A DNA stretch of 8,616 nucleotides from an uncultured Eubacteriales bacterium (GTDB lineage: Bacteria > Bacillota > Clostridia > UMGS1840), in contig USLP01000041.1 of NCBI GenBank assembly GCA_900555525.1, forward strand, positions 1 to 8,616, in the 5' to 3' direction. Below the pieces are notes generated by a model that did no database searches, was not told the origin of the DNA, and was given only the letters and a program-made list of their open reading frames with translations. Both the position numbers and the translations under genes were made by a program. Each line of letters starts with the position of its first letter. The stretch's first letter is position 1. Below, piece by piece: positions 1-6,459 of this stretch.

Positions 1-508
1 CCCCAAACCAGCCGCCGCACTTCACCCAAACAACTACAGAAGAATAGTGAGAGCGATTGAATTTTACAAGGTTTCGGGCATAACCATTTCCGAGCAGAAG
101 CGCATAACGCAAAAAGCTCCGAAAAAATATAAAACGTATTTTTTCGTGCTTACAACCGATAGGGACAGGCTCTATGAAAGAATAAACAAACGAGTTGACA
201 AAATGCTTTCGGACGGTCTTTTGGACGAGGTAACAAAGCTTTTCCAATCCGGCATTCCGAAAAACGCCACGGGTATGCAGGCGATAGGATATAAGGAATT
301 TGCAAGCGTTTTGGCAGGTGATATGAGCGTGGCGGAGGCTTGCGAGGATATAAAAAGAGAATCACGCAGATATGCGAAGCGTCAGCTTACGTGGTTTAGG
401 GCAAATAAGGACGCAGTTTGGATTGATACGGCGGATTTTTATGACAATCCCGAAAAAATTGCGGAGCATATTTATAACATTGTGAAAGAGGGGGAGAATA
501 ATGGCTGA
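1..508 (+). CDS. miaA: tRNA dimethylallyltransferase MiaA, C-terminal part (5' truncated by window edge)
   Basis: MiaA transfers a dimethylallyl group from DMAPP to N6 of A37 in tRNAs that read UNN codons; it is cytoplasmic. The open frame runs in from the window edge with codons starting at base 2, so the GTG at 47 is internal and not the start. About 168 residues are present, against roughly 300-315 for the whole protein. The N-terminal P-loop and most of the DMAPP/tRNA core are missing. Visible family motifs are HPNNYRRIVRAIE just inside the edge (usually HPNDxRRVxRALE), GMQAIGYKE (bases 274-300) and RYAKRQLTWFRAN (bases 367-405). Its TGA overlaps the next ATG by 8 bases, so the two are probably translated together. 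In many Clostridia miaA precedes division or hfq genes. Identification is secure; only the N-terminus is unseen. Confidence 0.96.
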   Translation, partial: PKPAAALHPNNYRRIVRAIEFYKVSGITISEQKRITQKAPKKYKTYFFVLTTDRDRLYERINKRVDKMLSDGLLDEVTKLFQSGIPKNATGMQAIGYKEFASVLAGDMSVAEACEDIKRESRRYAKRQLTWFRANKDAVWIDTADFYDNPEKIAEHIYNIVKEGENNG

Positions 509-1784
509 GGATTACAGAGAACAGGCGAGACATCGTGCGCAAAAGCGAAAAGGAAAAAACAAAAAAGCAAAAGCAAAGCTTCGTATGGGTGCGGCGGCAA
601 AGTTTATTCTTTTGGCGGTTTTGGTTTGCGGCTGCTTGTTCCTTTATACAAAATTTGCCGTAAAATCAACCACAAAAACAGTCTATCAGGGAACGGCGGA
701 GGAAACGTTTTCCGCACGGGGAATTGCGGTTTTTGACGAAGAACTCATATCCTCCGCAAAAAAAGGTATAGCAATAATAAACTATTCCGACGGCGAGCGT
801 GTTTTGGCAAAAACACACGTTGCAACGATATATTCGGGCGATATAGACGAAAGCAAAAGCAATACCGTAAAACAGCTTAACGAAAAAATAAACTACTTGG
901 AAACAAGCATGAAAAATCAGCACGCAAGCGGAAAAAATCCGCAGAGCGTAAACAGCGTGCTTTCGGAAAAAATGAAAAAAATATCATCATACGGCGCAGA
1001 CGGCAATCTTCAGAGCGCTTTAAGCGAATCGGCTGAATTAAAAAGCCTTATTTCGTCAAACAACGAAACAAATCTGACCTCACAGCTTTCGTCCTTAAAA
1101 ACGCAGAGAGATGATGTTGAGCGTTCCATATCGGGCGAAAAAGAAGACTATATCTCAAAAACCGCAGGAGAAATTTATTCGGGTACGGACGGCTATGAAA
1201 CGGTTATAACAAAGGAAACGGCGCAGAATGCCGATATAAACGTCTTTCAAAATCTTTGGAATGCAAAGCCCGTGGATTATGAAAAATCCTCCGACATATA
1301 CGTATGCGGAAAAATTATAAACAACTACGAAATAACGGTGCTTTCCGTAGCAGACGCAAAGAATACCGAGGGAATCGAGGCGGGAGACACGGTTTATATA
1401 CGTCTTGAATCGCAGAGAAACGGGAAAATCCCCGCCATTGTGGATAGCGTAAGCGCCAACGGAAACAAGGCGGTAATAAAGCTTCGCGTAACGCATGATG
1501 TTGAAAATTTCTTGAAAGAGCGCAAGTTCAATTTTGAATTTATAAAGGCAACCTATGAAGGACTTCGGGTTCCGTCGGAGGCAATTATGAACGACGGCGA
1601 AAAGCCGTATGTGTTTGTTGTTAAAGACGGCGTAGTCCGCAAAAGAGAGCTTGAAATTATGTATTCCAACAGCGATTACAGCATCGTAAAGGAAGATAAT
1701 TCCAACGAAAAAAGTCTTTTGCTTTATGACCTTGTGGTCGTAAAAACGAAAAATATTTCCGAAGGTATGGCTATCGGGTATTAA
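501..1784 (+). CDS. Membrane-anchored HlyD-like (periplasmic adaptor family) protein in division cluster
   Basis: A protein of 427 residues that looks like the HlyD/membrane-fusion family. Residues 1-30 are very basic and cytoplasmic (repeated K/R, KRKGKNKKAKAK). One membrane segment follows at about 34-50, then a large extracytoplasmic part. After the anchor a beta-rich stretch (about 60-112) is followed by coiled-coil-like segments (about 118-140 and 165-215), then another beta-rich part (about 260-415). This is the split barrel-sandwich plus hairpin layout of HlyD-type adaptors. No signal peptidase site is evident. The ATG at 501 follows a strong GGGGGAG site ending at 496 and overlaps miaA by 8 bases. 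There is no ABC or RND transporter partner here; the neighbours are yggS, sepF, ylmH and divIVA, so an envelope or division role is possible but is inference. Family assignment is moderate because HlyD proteins diverge strongly. Confidence 0.75.
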   Translation: MAEDYREQARHRAQKRKGKNKKAKAKLRMGAAAKFILLAVLVCGCLFLYTKFAVKSTTKTVYQGTAEETFSARGIAVFDEELISSAKKGIAIINYSDGERVLAKTHVATIYSGDIDESKSNTVKQLNEKINYLETSMKNQHASGKNPQSVNSVLSEKMKKISSYGADGNLQSALSESAELKSLISSNNETNLTSQLSSLKTQRDDVERSISGEKEDYISKTAGEIYSGTDGYETVITKETAQNADINVFQNLWNAKPVDYEKSSDIYVCGKIINNYEITVLSVADAKNTEGIEAGDTVYIRLESQRNGKIPAIVDSVSANGNKAVIKLRVTHDVENFLKERKFNFEFIKATYEGLRVPSEAIMNDGEKPYVFVVKDGVVRKRELEIMYSNSDYSIVKEDNSNEKSLLLYDLVVVKTKNISEGMAIGY

Positions 1785-1818
1785 AAGATAAAAAAATTAA
1801 AAATGGGAGTGAAAAGCA

Positions 1819-1847
1819 TTGACAATTAAAGAAAAACTTGATATAAT
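1819..1847 (+). promoter_or_regulatory. Consensus sigma-A promoter overlapping the yggS start codon
   Basis: TTGACA (1819-1824), a 17-base spacer, then TATAAT (1842-1847), preceded by TGA at 1839-1841, which is an extended -10. All twelve hexamer bases match and the spacing is optimal. Transcription would begin near 1854, inside yggS, so this promoter could not express full-length YggS but could feed sepF, ylmH and divIVA. The match is seen directly; activity is inferred. The same bases encode the YggS N-terminus, so chance in an AT-rich coding stretch is the alternative. Confidence 0.55.
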
Positions 1848-2511
1848 AAATTATAATATAGAAAAAAGTGTCGAAAAATCGGGAAGAGATATTTCCGAGA
1901 TTACCGTACTCCCTGTGTCGAAGCGGAAAACTCCCGACGAGATACGCTCCGCTCTCGCTTTAGGTTTTGATAAAATAGGCGAGAATTATGTTCAGGAGCT
2001 TCTGCCGAAATATGACGAGCTGAAAAACGAAGTAAAGGAATTTCACTTTATCGGACATCTTCAGTCAAACAAGGTAAAATATATTATAGATAAGGTTTCG
2101 CTTATACATTCGGTTGACAGCCTGACGCTTTTGAAGGAAATAAACAAGCGTGCAGGCGGTATAGGTAAAATTCAGGACGTCCTTTTGGAAGTGAACTATG
2201 TCGGCGAGCAGTCTAAAACAGGGGCGGACAAAAATTGCGCTTTGGAAATGCTTGAACACGCACACGAGTTTGAAAACGTGCGTATAAAGGGGCTTATGAC
2301 GATGCCGCCTGCGTATTATGATGAAGATGAGGTCAGAAAAGTGTTCGCTTCATTCAGAGAATTTTATGAAAAACTGGGAGCAAGGGATTTCGGCAGTAAC
2401 GTAAAGTTTTCCGTTCTTTCCATGGGAATGAGCGGAGATTATCCCATAGCTGTTGAAAACGGCGCAACAATTGTCAGAATCGGAACTGCGCTTTTCGGAA
2501 AAAGAGATTAG
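1819..2511 (+). CDS. yggS: YggS/PLPBP family pyridoxal phosphate homeostasis protein
   Basis: YggS (PLPBP, YlmE in Bacillus) is a cytoplasmic single-domain fold-type III PLP-binding protein that keeps free PLP and amino or keto acid pools in balance; no robust enzyme activity is established for the family. Length of 230 residues is normal. Motifs in order: LPVSKRKT with the PLP lysine at K35, IGENYVQEL (53-61), FHFIGHLQSNKVKYI (75-89), IHSVDS (96-101), GLMTMPP (158-164) and a C-terminal phosphate-binding stretch with SMGMSGDYPIAV (201-212) and VRIGTALFG (219-227). The start is TTG, with GGGAGTG at 1805-1811 placed 7 bases upstream; no in-frame ATG occurs before the PLP lysine, so TTG is well supported. 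That TTG is also the first three bases of a consensus -35 box. It lies 34 bases after the HlyD-like gene and 18 before sepF. Confidence 0.97.
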   Translation: MTIKEKLDIINYNIEKSVEKSGRDISEITVLPVSKRKTPDEIRSALALGFDKIGENYVQELLPKYDELKNEVKEFHFIGHLQSNKVKYIIDKVSLIHSVDSLTLLKEINKRAGGIGKIQDVLLEVNYVGEQSKTGADKNCALEMLEHAHEFENVRIKGLMTMPPAYYDEDEVRKVFASFREFYEKLGARDFGSNVKFSVLSMGMSGDYPIAVENGATIVRIGTALFGKRD

Positions 2512-2529
2512 AAAGGAAGGTCATAATTT

Positions 2530-2985
2530 ATGGCAAACGTAATGAAAAATATGATGAGAAAGCTTAAACTCATTGAGGAAGACGATGATGAATTGATACC
2601 CGAAGAGGAAATGATTCCCAAGAGAAACGAAACTCAAAGAGAGTTAAAGGAGCCTTCATCGCTCGGTATGCCCAAAAGAGGCAAAATAGTAAACATACAT
2701 ACGACAACCCAGCTTAAGGTTGTTGTTGTTCAGCCTGAAAGCTTTGAGGATTCAAAAGAAATTGCAGACCATTTAAAAACGAAAAAACCGATAGTTGTAA
2801 ATCTTGAAAAAATCGACCAGGAGGTTGCTAAGAAAATTATCAATTTTCTTTCGGGTGCGGTTTATGCGCTTGACGGAAACATTCAGAAAATTTCGGGCGC
2901 AATTTTCCTTATCGTTCCTTACAACATGGGAATAATGGGCGACTTTAAGGACGAGCTTAGGGATAAGGTTATTTTCCCGTTCTAA
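2530..2985 (+). CDS. sepF: Cell division protein SepF
   Basis: SepF is a cytoplasmic membrane-bound division protein that tethers FtsZ filaments to the membrane and bundles them into rings during septum formation, overlapping FtsA in function. The 151 residues are typical (about 150). Residues 1-14 (VMKNMMRKLKLI) form a short amphipathic, basic helix like the family's membrane anchor. An acidic, charged linker (16-50) follows, then the compact alpha/beta SepF domain (about 52-150). In it VVVVQPESFEDS (64-75), KKPIVVNLEKID (85-96), INFLSGAVYAL (104-114) and ISGAIFLIVP (121-130) match the family core, including the conserved glycine in FLSG used in dimer packing. The ribosome site is GAAAGGAAGG at 2511-2520. 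It lies 18 bases after yggS and one base before ylmH, the classical Firmicutes order. Confidence 0.96.
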   Translation: MANVMKNMMRKLKLIEEDDDELIPEEEMIPKRNETQRELKEPSSLGMPKRGKIVNIHTTTQLKVVVVQPESFEDSKEIADHLKTKKPIVVNLEKIDQEVAKKIINFLSGAVYALDGNIQKISGAIFLIVPYNMGIMGDFKDELRDKVIFPF

Positions 2986-2986
2986 A

Positions 2987-3742
2987 ATGGAAAAACAGCT
3001 TATCAAAAATTCATCAGCGGATAAGGAGGAAAAGATTTTTCTTTCCTCTGTTTACGATAAACTGAAAACCGCTTCGGAAAAGGGATATGCACAGGCGGGC
3101 GACTTTTGTACGGAGTCGGAGCAGGAGCGTATACGTTCCCTTGTTTTTTGCGATATAACGGAGGCGGATTTTGTCTCAAAAATAAAAAATGCACAGCGAA
3201 AAATGCCTGCCGTTAATTTTAGGTATGACCGTTCTTTTTCCGAAATTGTTCGGCTTTCATTGCCTAAAGACGGCGAAATTTTGCACAGAGATGTTTTGGG
3301 AAGTCTTATGAGCTTGGGAATAAAGCGGTGCAAAATAGGCGATATAATCGTAAAAAACGGCGTGTTTTTTGAAGTGAAATCGGAAATTGCACCGTACGTT
3401 ATCCAAAACCTTACAAAAATTCGTTCATATCCCGTAAAAGCGGAAATATATGAGGACGAGGTTGAAAAAACAAACGAATTTTCGGAACTTTTTTTCACGG
3501 TAAGCTCGCTTCGGGCAGACTGCATAATCGGTGCAATTGCCAAGCTTAGCCGTGATGACGCAAAGGAATTGATTTTGTCGGGAAAGCTGTTTGTAAATTC
3601 AAAAATTTTTGAAAACCCGTCAAAAACGCTCTCGGAGGGGGATGCCCTGTCTGTACGGGGAATCGGAAAATTTCTCTTTTCGTCCGTAGACGGCATGACG
3701 AAAAAGGAAAGAATGAAAATAACAATAAAAAAATACATATAG
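2987..3742 (+). CDS. ylmH: YlmH family S4-domain RNA-binding protein
   Basis: YlmH is an RNA-binding protein with a C-terminal S4 domain, encoded beside sepF and divIVA in Gram-positive bacteria. It is linked to cell division in some species and to rescue of stalled ribosomes (RqcH-type quality control) in Bacillus. Length of 251 residues is normal. The signature HRDVLGSLMSLGIKRCKIGD lies at 100-119 (family: HRDxLGxLLxLGIKRxKIGDI). The S4 domain spans about 174-235, with LRADCIIGAIAKLSR (175-189), ELILSGKLFVN (194-204) and SEGDALSVRGIGKF (216-229). The ATG at 2987 is one base after the sepF stop and has only a weak Shine-Dalgarno sequence, so translation is probably coupled to sepF. A strong AAGGAGG (3023-3029) lies inside the gene, but the nearest in-frame codon behind it is ATT (3035), so I keep the ATG. 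Confidence 0.95.
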   Translation: MEKQLIKNSSADKEEKIFLSSVYDKLKTASEKGYAQAGDFCTESEQERIRSLVFCDITEADFVSKIKNAQRKMPAVNFRYDRSFSEIVRLSLPKDGEILHRDVLGSLMSLGIKRCKIGDIIVKNGVFFEVKSEIAPYVIQNLTKIRSYPVKAEIYEDEVEKTNEFSELFFTVSSLRADCIIGAIAKLSRDDAKELILSGKLFVNSKIFENPSKTLSEGDALSVRGIGKFLFSSVDGMTKKERMKITIKKYI

Positions 3743-3758
3743 AAAGTGTGGGGTTAAA

Positions 3759-4232
3759 ATGTATACACCTGTCGAGCTTGAAAATCTTGATTTTAAAATC
3801 TCTTTGTTCGGATACGGAAGAACAGAGGTTGACGACTTTATTGAGGCTATAGCGGCAGACTATGAAAAGCTTTATAAGGAAAATGTTGCGCTTAAGGATA
3901 AAAACGCTCTTTTGGCGGACGCAATAAAGGAATACAAATCAATGGAAACCGCACTTCGCGATACCGTTGTTTCGGCGCACAGCATTTCGGACGATATAAA
4001 GAAGAACGCTTATAAGGAAGCGGAGAATATTATCACCGACGCAAAAAATAAGGCAAAAGAAATGCGCAGCGAAGCAACACAAATTTTGAGTGAAGCGGAA
4101 ACAAAATCTGACGAACTGAAACAGCAGTACGGAATCTATAAATCACGCATAAAAGCGGTTATACGCTCACAGCTTGAAGCGCTCGACATGGACGGCATAG
4201 AAAATCCCATCCCCGAAGCCGAGCAGGTTTAA
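3759..4232 (+). CDS. divIVA: DivIVA family septum/pole-site protein
   Basis: DivIVA proteins are coiled-coil scaffolds that bind strongly curved membrane at septa and poles and place division, wall-synthesis or sporulation partners there. The 157 residues are close to Bacillus DivIVA (164). The N-terminal membrane-binding domain (1-37) has the signature TPVELENLDF, GYGRTEVDDFI and ADYEKLY; a long charged coiled coil then runs from about 36 to 148, with a short possible hinge near 63-75. Where Bacillus has the membrane-inserting pair F17-R18 before GY, this protein has L16-F17, so the tip is wholly hydrophobic and lacks the arginine. The ribosome site GTGGGG is just upstream of ATG 3759, 16 bases after ylmH. 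It is the last gene of the cluster and is followed by a terminator. Confidence 0.94.
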   Translation: MYTPVELENLDFKISLFGYGRTEVDDFIEAIAADYEKLYKENVALKDKNALLADAIKEYKSMETALRDTVVSAHSISDDIKKNAYKEAENIITDAKNKAKEMRSEATQILSEAETKSDELKQQYGIYKSRIKAVIRSQLEALDMDGIENPIPEAEQV

Positions 4233-4239
4233 AGCCAAT

Positions 4240-4274
4240 AAAAAACGGCAGGGACTTTGCTTGCCGTTTTTTTG
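4240..4274. terminator. Bidirectional intrinsic terminator after divIVA
   Basis: An 11-bp perfect stem pairs AAAAAACGGCA (4240-4250) with TGCCGTTTTTT (4262-4272) around an 11-base loop. On the + strand the stem runs into a T tract (4266-4273); on the minus strand the A side gives an equal T tract. It therefore ends the division operon from the left and could also stop minus-strand reading coming from the oxidoreductase gene. Confidence 0.88.
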
Positions 4275-4323
4275 TTTTGCGCCGTACTTCTTCGCTTTTC
4301 ACTGTTACTCATAACTTAATTCT

Positions 4324-4400
4324 GTAGGGGGCGACCCTGTGTGTCCGCCCGTCCGTAGGTTTGTACAAACATAAGGAAAGACACACAGGTCGTTCCCTAC
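4324..4400. repeat. Imperfect inverted repeat, likely dispersed intergenic element
   Basis: The left arm (4324-4345, GTAGGGGGCGACCCTGTGTG plus TC) and the right arm (4380-4400) pair as reverse complements over about 21 bases, with two mismatches and one extra C on the left. The 34-base middle holds a perfect 12-base palindrome GTTTGTACAAAC (4359-4370). The left arm can also fold on itself through GGGCG (4329-4333) and CGCCC (4346-4350). The higher GC of the arms contrasts with the flanks. I see no transposase; a REP-like or miniature mobile repeat is the best guess, but copy number cannot be judged from one window. Confidence 0.65.
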
Positions 4401-4423
4401 GGTACAAAATTTAAAATTTGTGT

Positions 4424-4441
4424 GTTGCCTTTTCAGGCGAC
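4424..4441. repeat. Short hairpin downstream of the oxidoreductase gene
   Basis: GTTGCCT (4424-4430) pairs with AGGCGAC (4435-4441), 7 bp with one G-T wobble, around the loop TTTC. Read on the minus strand the loop is GAAA, a GNRA tetraloop, 30 bases after the oxidoreductase stop. It is not followed by a clean T tract on the minus strand, so it is at best a weak terminator or RNA 3'-end stabiliser. Confidence 0.45.
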
Positions 4442-4471
4442 CACGAAAGACGCGCCCCTGCTTTTGATATT

Positions 4472-5530
4472 CTAATCCTCTATCAAAACTTCGTGGCCTG
4501 TTTTTGCACTTCTGTAAATTGCGTCAAGGATTTTCATGACTGTAAGTCCGTCCTCCGGTGTTGCAATACATTCCTTTTTATTAAGCGCACAGTCTATAAA
4601 GTGTGCTGTTTCCGCTTGGAACATATCGGCGGAATCCTTGAGATCCGCAAGCTGCGGTGTAACGTCCGCAAGATAATCGTTTATCTCCGTATAAATTTTC
4701 ATGTTGTTGCCCTCAACCTTAAAACCGCCTTTATCGCCGAAAAGCTCAATATCCGTTCTCGGCTCACAGTTTAAGCTGTAGCTTGTTTCCAAAAGCGTTA
4801 CTGCGCCGTTATCGTAACGGATAAGCGCCGTCGCCATATCCTCAACGGTGCATTTTGCGTCGGGGTCTCTGTCTTCGGGAACCCAGCCGGGAAGTGTTTT
4901 AAGATTTTTCCTGTCAGAAAGCTTGTCAAACGTTGCCGCATATACGCTGACAGGCTTCGGAAGTCCCATAAGGTATCTTGTATAATCTATAACGTGAACG
5001 CCCAAGTCTATAACGGGACCCGAGCGTGTAACATCGGCAAACCAGCCGCCGGGATTTCCGTGTCTTCTCAAATATGTAGCCTTTGAATAATAAATGTCGC
5101 CCATATAGCCGTTATCGATAAAGTCCTTTGCAACTCTTGCGCCGTCTCCGAAACGCATTACAAAGCCAATCATCAAAAGTCGGTTATTTTCCTTTGCCGC
5201 CTTATACATTTTTTCAGCCTCCGCAAGCGAAATTGCCATAGGCTTTTCACACATAACGTCAAGTCCCTTATTGAGCGCCTTTATGGCGCATTCGGAATGA
5301 GCGTTATTCCAAACGCAAACGTCAACAGCGTCAAGCTCCGCTTTTTCAAGCATTTCGTCAATACTTGTATAACGTTCCTTTATTTCGTATTTGTCCGCCG
5401 TTTTGTTAAGCGCCTTTTCGTCTATGTCGCATATTGCGGCGATTTCAGCATTGTCATGCTTTTTGTAGGCATTAAGATGCACGTTTGCAATATTTCCTGC
5501 GCCTACAAGTCCGATTCTTAATTTTTTCAT
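4472..5530 (-). CDS. Gfo/Idh/MocA family NAD(P)-dependent oxidoreductase
   Basis: A 352-residue cytoplasmic dehydrogenase of the family that oxidises or reduces hydroxyls of sugars, inositols and related polyols. The N-terminal Rossmann fold has IGLVGAGNIANVH (6-18; GxGxxA cofactor loop) and an acidic residue after the second strand (CDIDE, 34-38), which favours NAD. The EKP motif is at 95-97, with K96 the family's conserved lysine. The C-terminal alpha/beta domain carries GPVIDLGVHVIDYTRYLMG (171-189), with D175 and H179 in the usual catalytic places. I start at the ATG at 5530 because AGGAGG (5543-5538) lies 7 bases before it and the Rossmann strand begins at once; the open frame extends upstream to 5602 but only through the previous gene. 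The ATG overlaps the stop of the upstream gene (ATGA), so translation is coupled. The substrate cannot be told from sequence. Confidence 0.95.
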   Translation of the reverse strand: MKKLRIGLVGAGNIANVHLNAYKKHDNAEIAAICDIDEKALNKTADKYEIKERYTSIDEMLEKAELDAVDVCVWNNAHSECAIKALNKGLDVMCEKPMAISLAEAEKMYKAAKENNRLLMIGFVMRFGDGARVAKDFIDNGYMGDIYYSKATYLRRHGNPGGWFADVTRSGPVIDLGVHVIDYTRYLMGLPKPVSVYAATFDKLSDRKNLKTLPGWVPEDRDPDAKCTVEDMATALIRYDNGAVTLLETSYSLNCEPRTDIELFGDKGGFKVEGNNMKIYTEINDYLADVTPQLADLKDSADMFQAETAHFIDCALNKKECIATPEDGLTVMKILDAIYRSAKTGHEVLIED

Positions 5531-6402
5531 TTTTGTTCCTCCTCGATTTCTTTTATATATCTTTTTAGGTTTGATAAACCTGTTTTTATACCAAAAATAC
5601 AATCTTCTATTCCTTCAAATTCGATTGAAACATAACCGTTGTAGCCTGCTTTTTTGAGTATTCGCAGGCATTTTTTTATGGGAACGTCTCCGTAACCTAT
5701 AATCATGCCCCTTAAGCTGTTTCCGCCTCTTGTGGGGAATGTATGCGGCAGGCACGGGTCGTCGTAAATCGCCATATCCTTTGCATGAGCGTGTATGGCA
5801 TACTGTGCAAGACGTGAGTATGCCGTGAGCGGATTTTCGTCAGCACACAAAAAGTTGCCCATATCCAAAAGCAAGCCGAAATTATCGCAGTCAACAGCGT
5901 TATAAAAACGCTCCACTCTGTCGCTGTCCTGCGAAATATAACCGTGATTTTCCGTACACGTTTTTATTCCGAGCGTTTTGGCGTATTCCGATACATCACG
6001 CGCATTTTTCGCCGTCTGCGGTATTATTGCGTCATAGCTTCTCGCACCCGAAAGCGTGTATACCACATCGTGCCTAAAAACCTCCGCGCCGAGAATTTTA
6101 GCTATATCGAGCTGTTTTTTCAGGCGAATTACTTCGTCCTTGTTGTCCTGCTCTGTCGGGTGATATAAATTTGCGCCTATTGTGTAAGCGTTTATTTTCA
6201 TTTTAAGCTTATCAGCCTTTTCTTTGATTTTGAAGGCGTATTCTTTTTGCTGTTCGTATGTCGGATTTCCGCAAGGTGAAAGGTCGGTAAATTCGATTGC
6301 CTCAAAGCCTAATTCGTGCGCTTTTTCGACTGTATCGAGCTGTGTCATTTTTCCTGCGGAAATATATTGCTGAAACGAGTACGAGCTTACGGAAATTTTC
6401 AT
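5527..6402 (-). CDS. Sugar phosphate isomerase/epimerase family protein (xylose isomerase-like TIM barrel)
   Basis: A 291-residue TIM-barrel protein of the AP endonuclease 2/xylose isomerase-like superfamily (IolE, IolI, hydroxypyruvate isomerase and sugar epimerases). These enzymes isomerise or epimerise ketoses and inosose-type compounds with a divalent metal. Strand motifs in order: KISVSSYSFQQY (2-13), LGFEAIEFTD (31-40), CTENHG (149-154), LLLDMGNF (177-184), IHAHAKDM (203-210) and YVSIEFEG (257-264). The likely metal ligands are E151, D180, H206 and E261. The ATG at 6402 follows AAGGAGG (6416-6410) by 7 bases. The gene is first in a two-gene operon with the oxidoreductase, a common pair in sugar or inositol catabolism, but no kinase, aldolase or transporter lies nearby, so the substrate is unknown. 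Expression is probably from the promoter at 6450-6478 under the divergent AraC regulator. Confidence 0.93.
   Translation of the reverse strand: MKISVSSYSFQQYISAGKMTQLDTVEKAHELGFEAIEFTDLSPCGNPTYEQQKEYAFKIKEKADKLKMKINAYTIGANLYHPTEQDNKDEVIRLKKQLDIAKILGAEVFRHDVVYTLSGARSYDAIIPQTAKNARDVSEYAKTLGIKTCTENHGYISQDSDRVERFYNAVDCDNFGLLLDMGNFLCADENPLTAYSRLAQYAIHAHAKDMAIYDDPCLPHTFPTRGGNSLRGMIIGYGDVPIKKCLRILKKAGYNGYVSIEFEGIEDCIFGIKTGLSNLKRYIKEIEEEQK
5537..5544 (-). promoter_or_regulatory. Ribosome binding site deciding the oxidoreductase start
   Basis: On the minus strand GAGGAGGA (5544-5537) sits 7 bases before the ATG at 5530. It lies inside the last codons of the isomerase gene and excludes the longer frame reaching to 5602. 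Confidence 0.9.
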
Positions 6403-6430
6403 GCGTGAGCCTCCTTTTTTATAAAAAACG

Positions 6431-6459
6431 TTGACTTTTTTTCGGTTTTATTATATACT
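6431..6459 (+). promoter_or_regulatory. Sigma-A promoter for the AraC-family regulator
   Basis: TTGACT (6431-6436), a 17-base spacer, TATACT (6454-6459). This is a 10 of 12 match with optimal spacing. The start would be near 6466, leaving a leader of about 65 bases before the ATG at 6531. It shares the bases 6450-6459 with the opposing promoter, so both cannot be occupied by polymerase together. Confidence 0.8.

Larger units (their letters stand above)
4275..4471. other. Noncoding gap between convergent operons
   Basis: About 200 bases with no supported gene. The frame open on the + strand from 4418 runs antisense into the oxidoreductase gene and has no family features. The gap holds the inverted repeat at 4324-4400 and the small hairpin at 4424-4441, described separately. 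The bases 4275-4321 are AT-rich and pyrimidine-rich with nothing I recognise. Confidence 0.7.

Noticed and set aside
47..49. GTG as a start for a short protein at the left end
   Set aside because: The frame is open back to base 2 and the upstream residues match the MiaA HPNNYRR motif, so this is an internal valine codon.
3023..3037. AAGGAGG followed by ATT as an alternative ylmH start
   Set aside because: ATT starts are very rare, and the purines are explained by the Lys-Glu-Glu codons. The ATG at 2987 is coupled to the sepF stop. The shorter start cannot be fully excluded.
3052..3738. A 228-codon open frame on the minus strand across ylmH
   Set aside because: It mirrors a well-recognised YlmH gene, has low-complexity Ser/Phe-rich content, no ribosome site and no family motif. 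Long antisense frames arise from the codon use here.
4418..4774. A 118-codon + strand open frame from the intergenic gap into the oxidoreductase gene
   Set aside because: It starts inside the hairpin region, is Cys-rich and unlike any family I know, and most of it is antisense to a clear Gfo/Idh/MocA gene.
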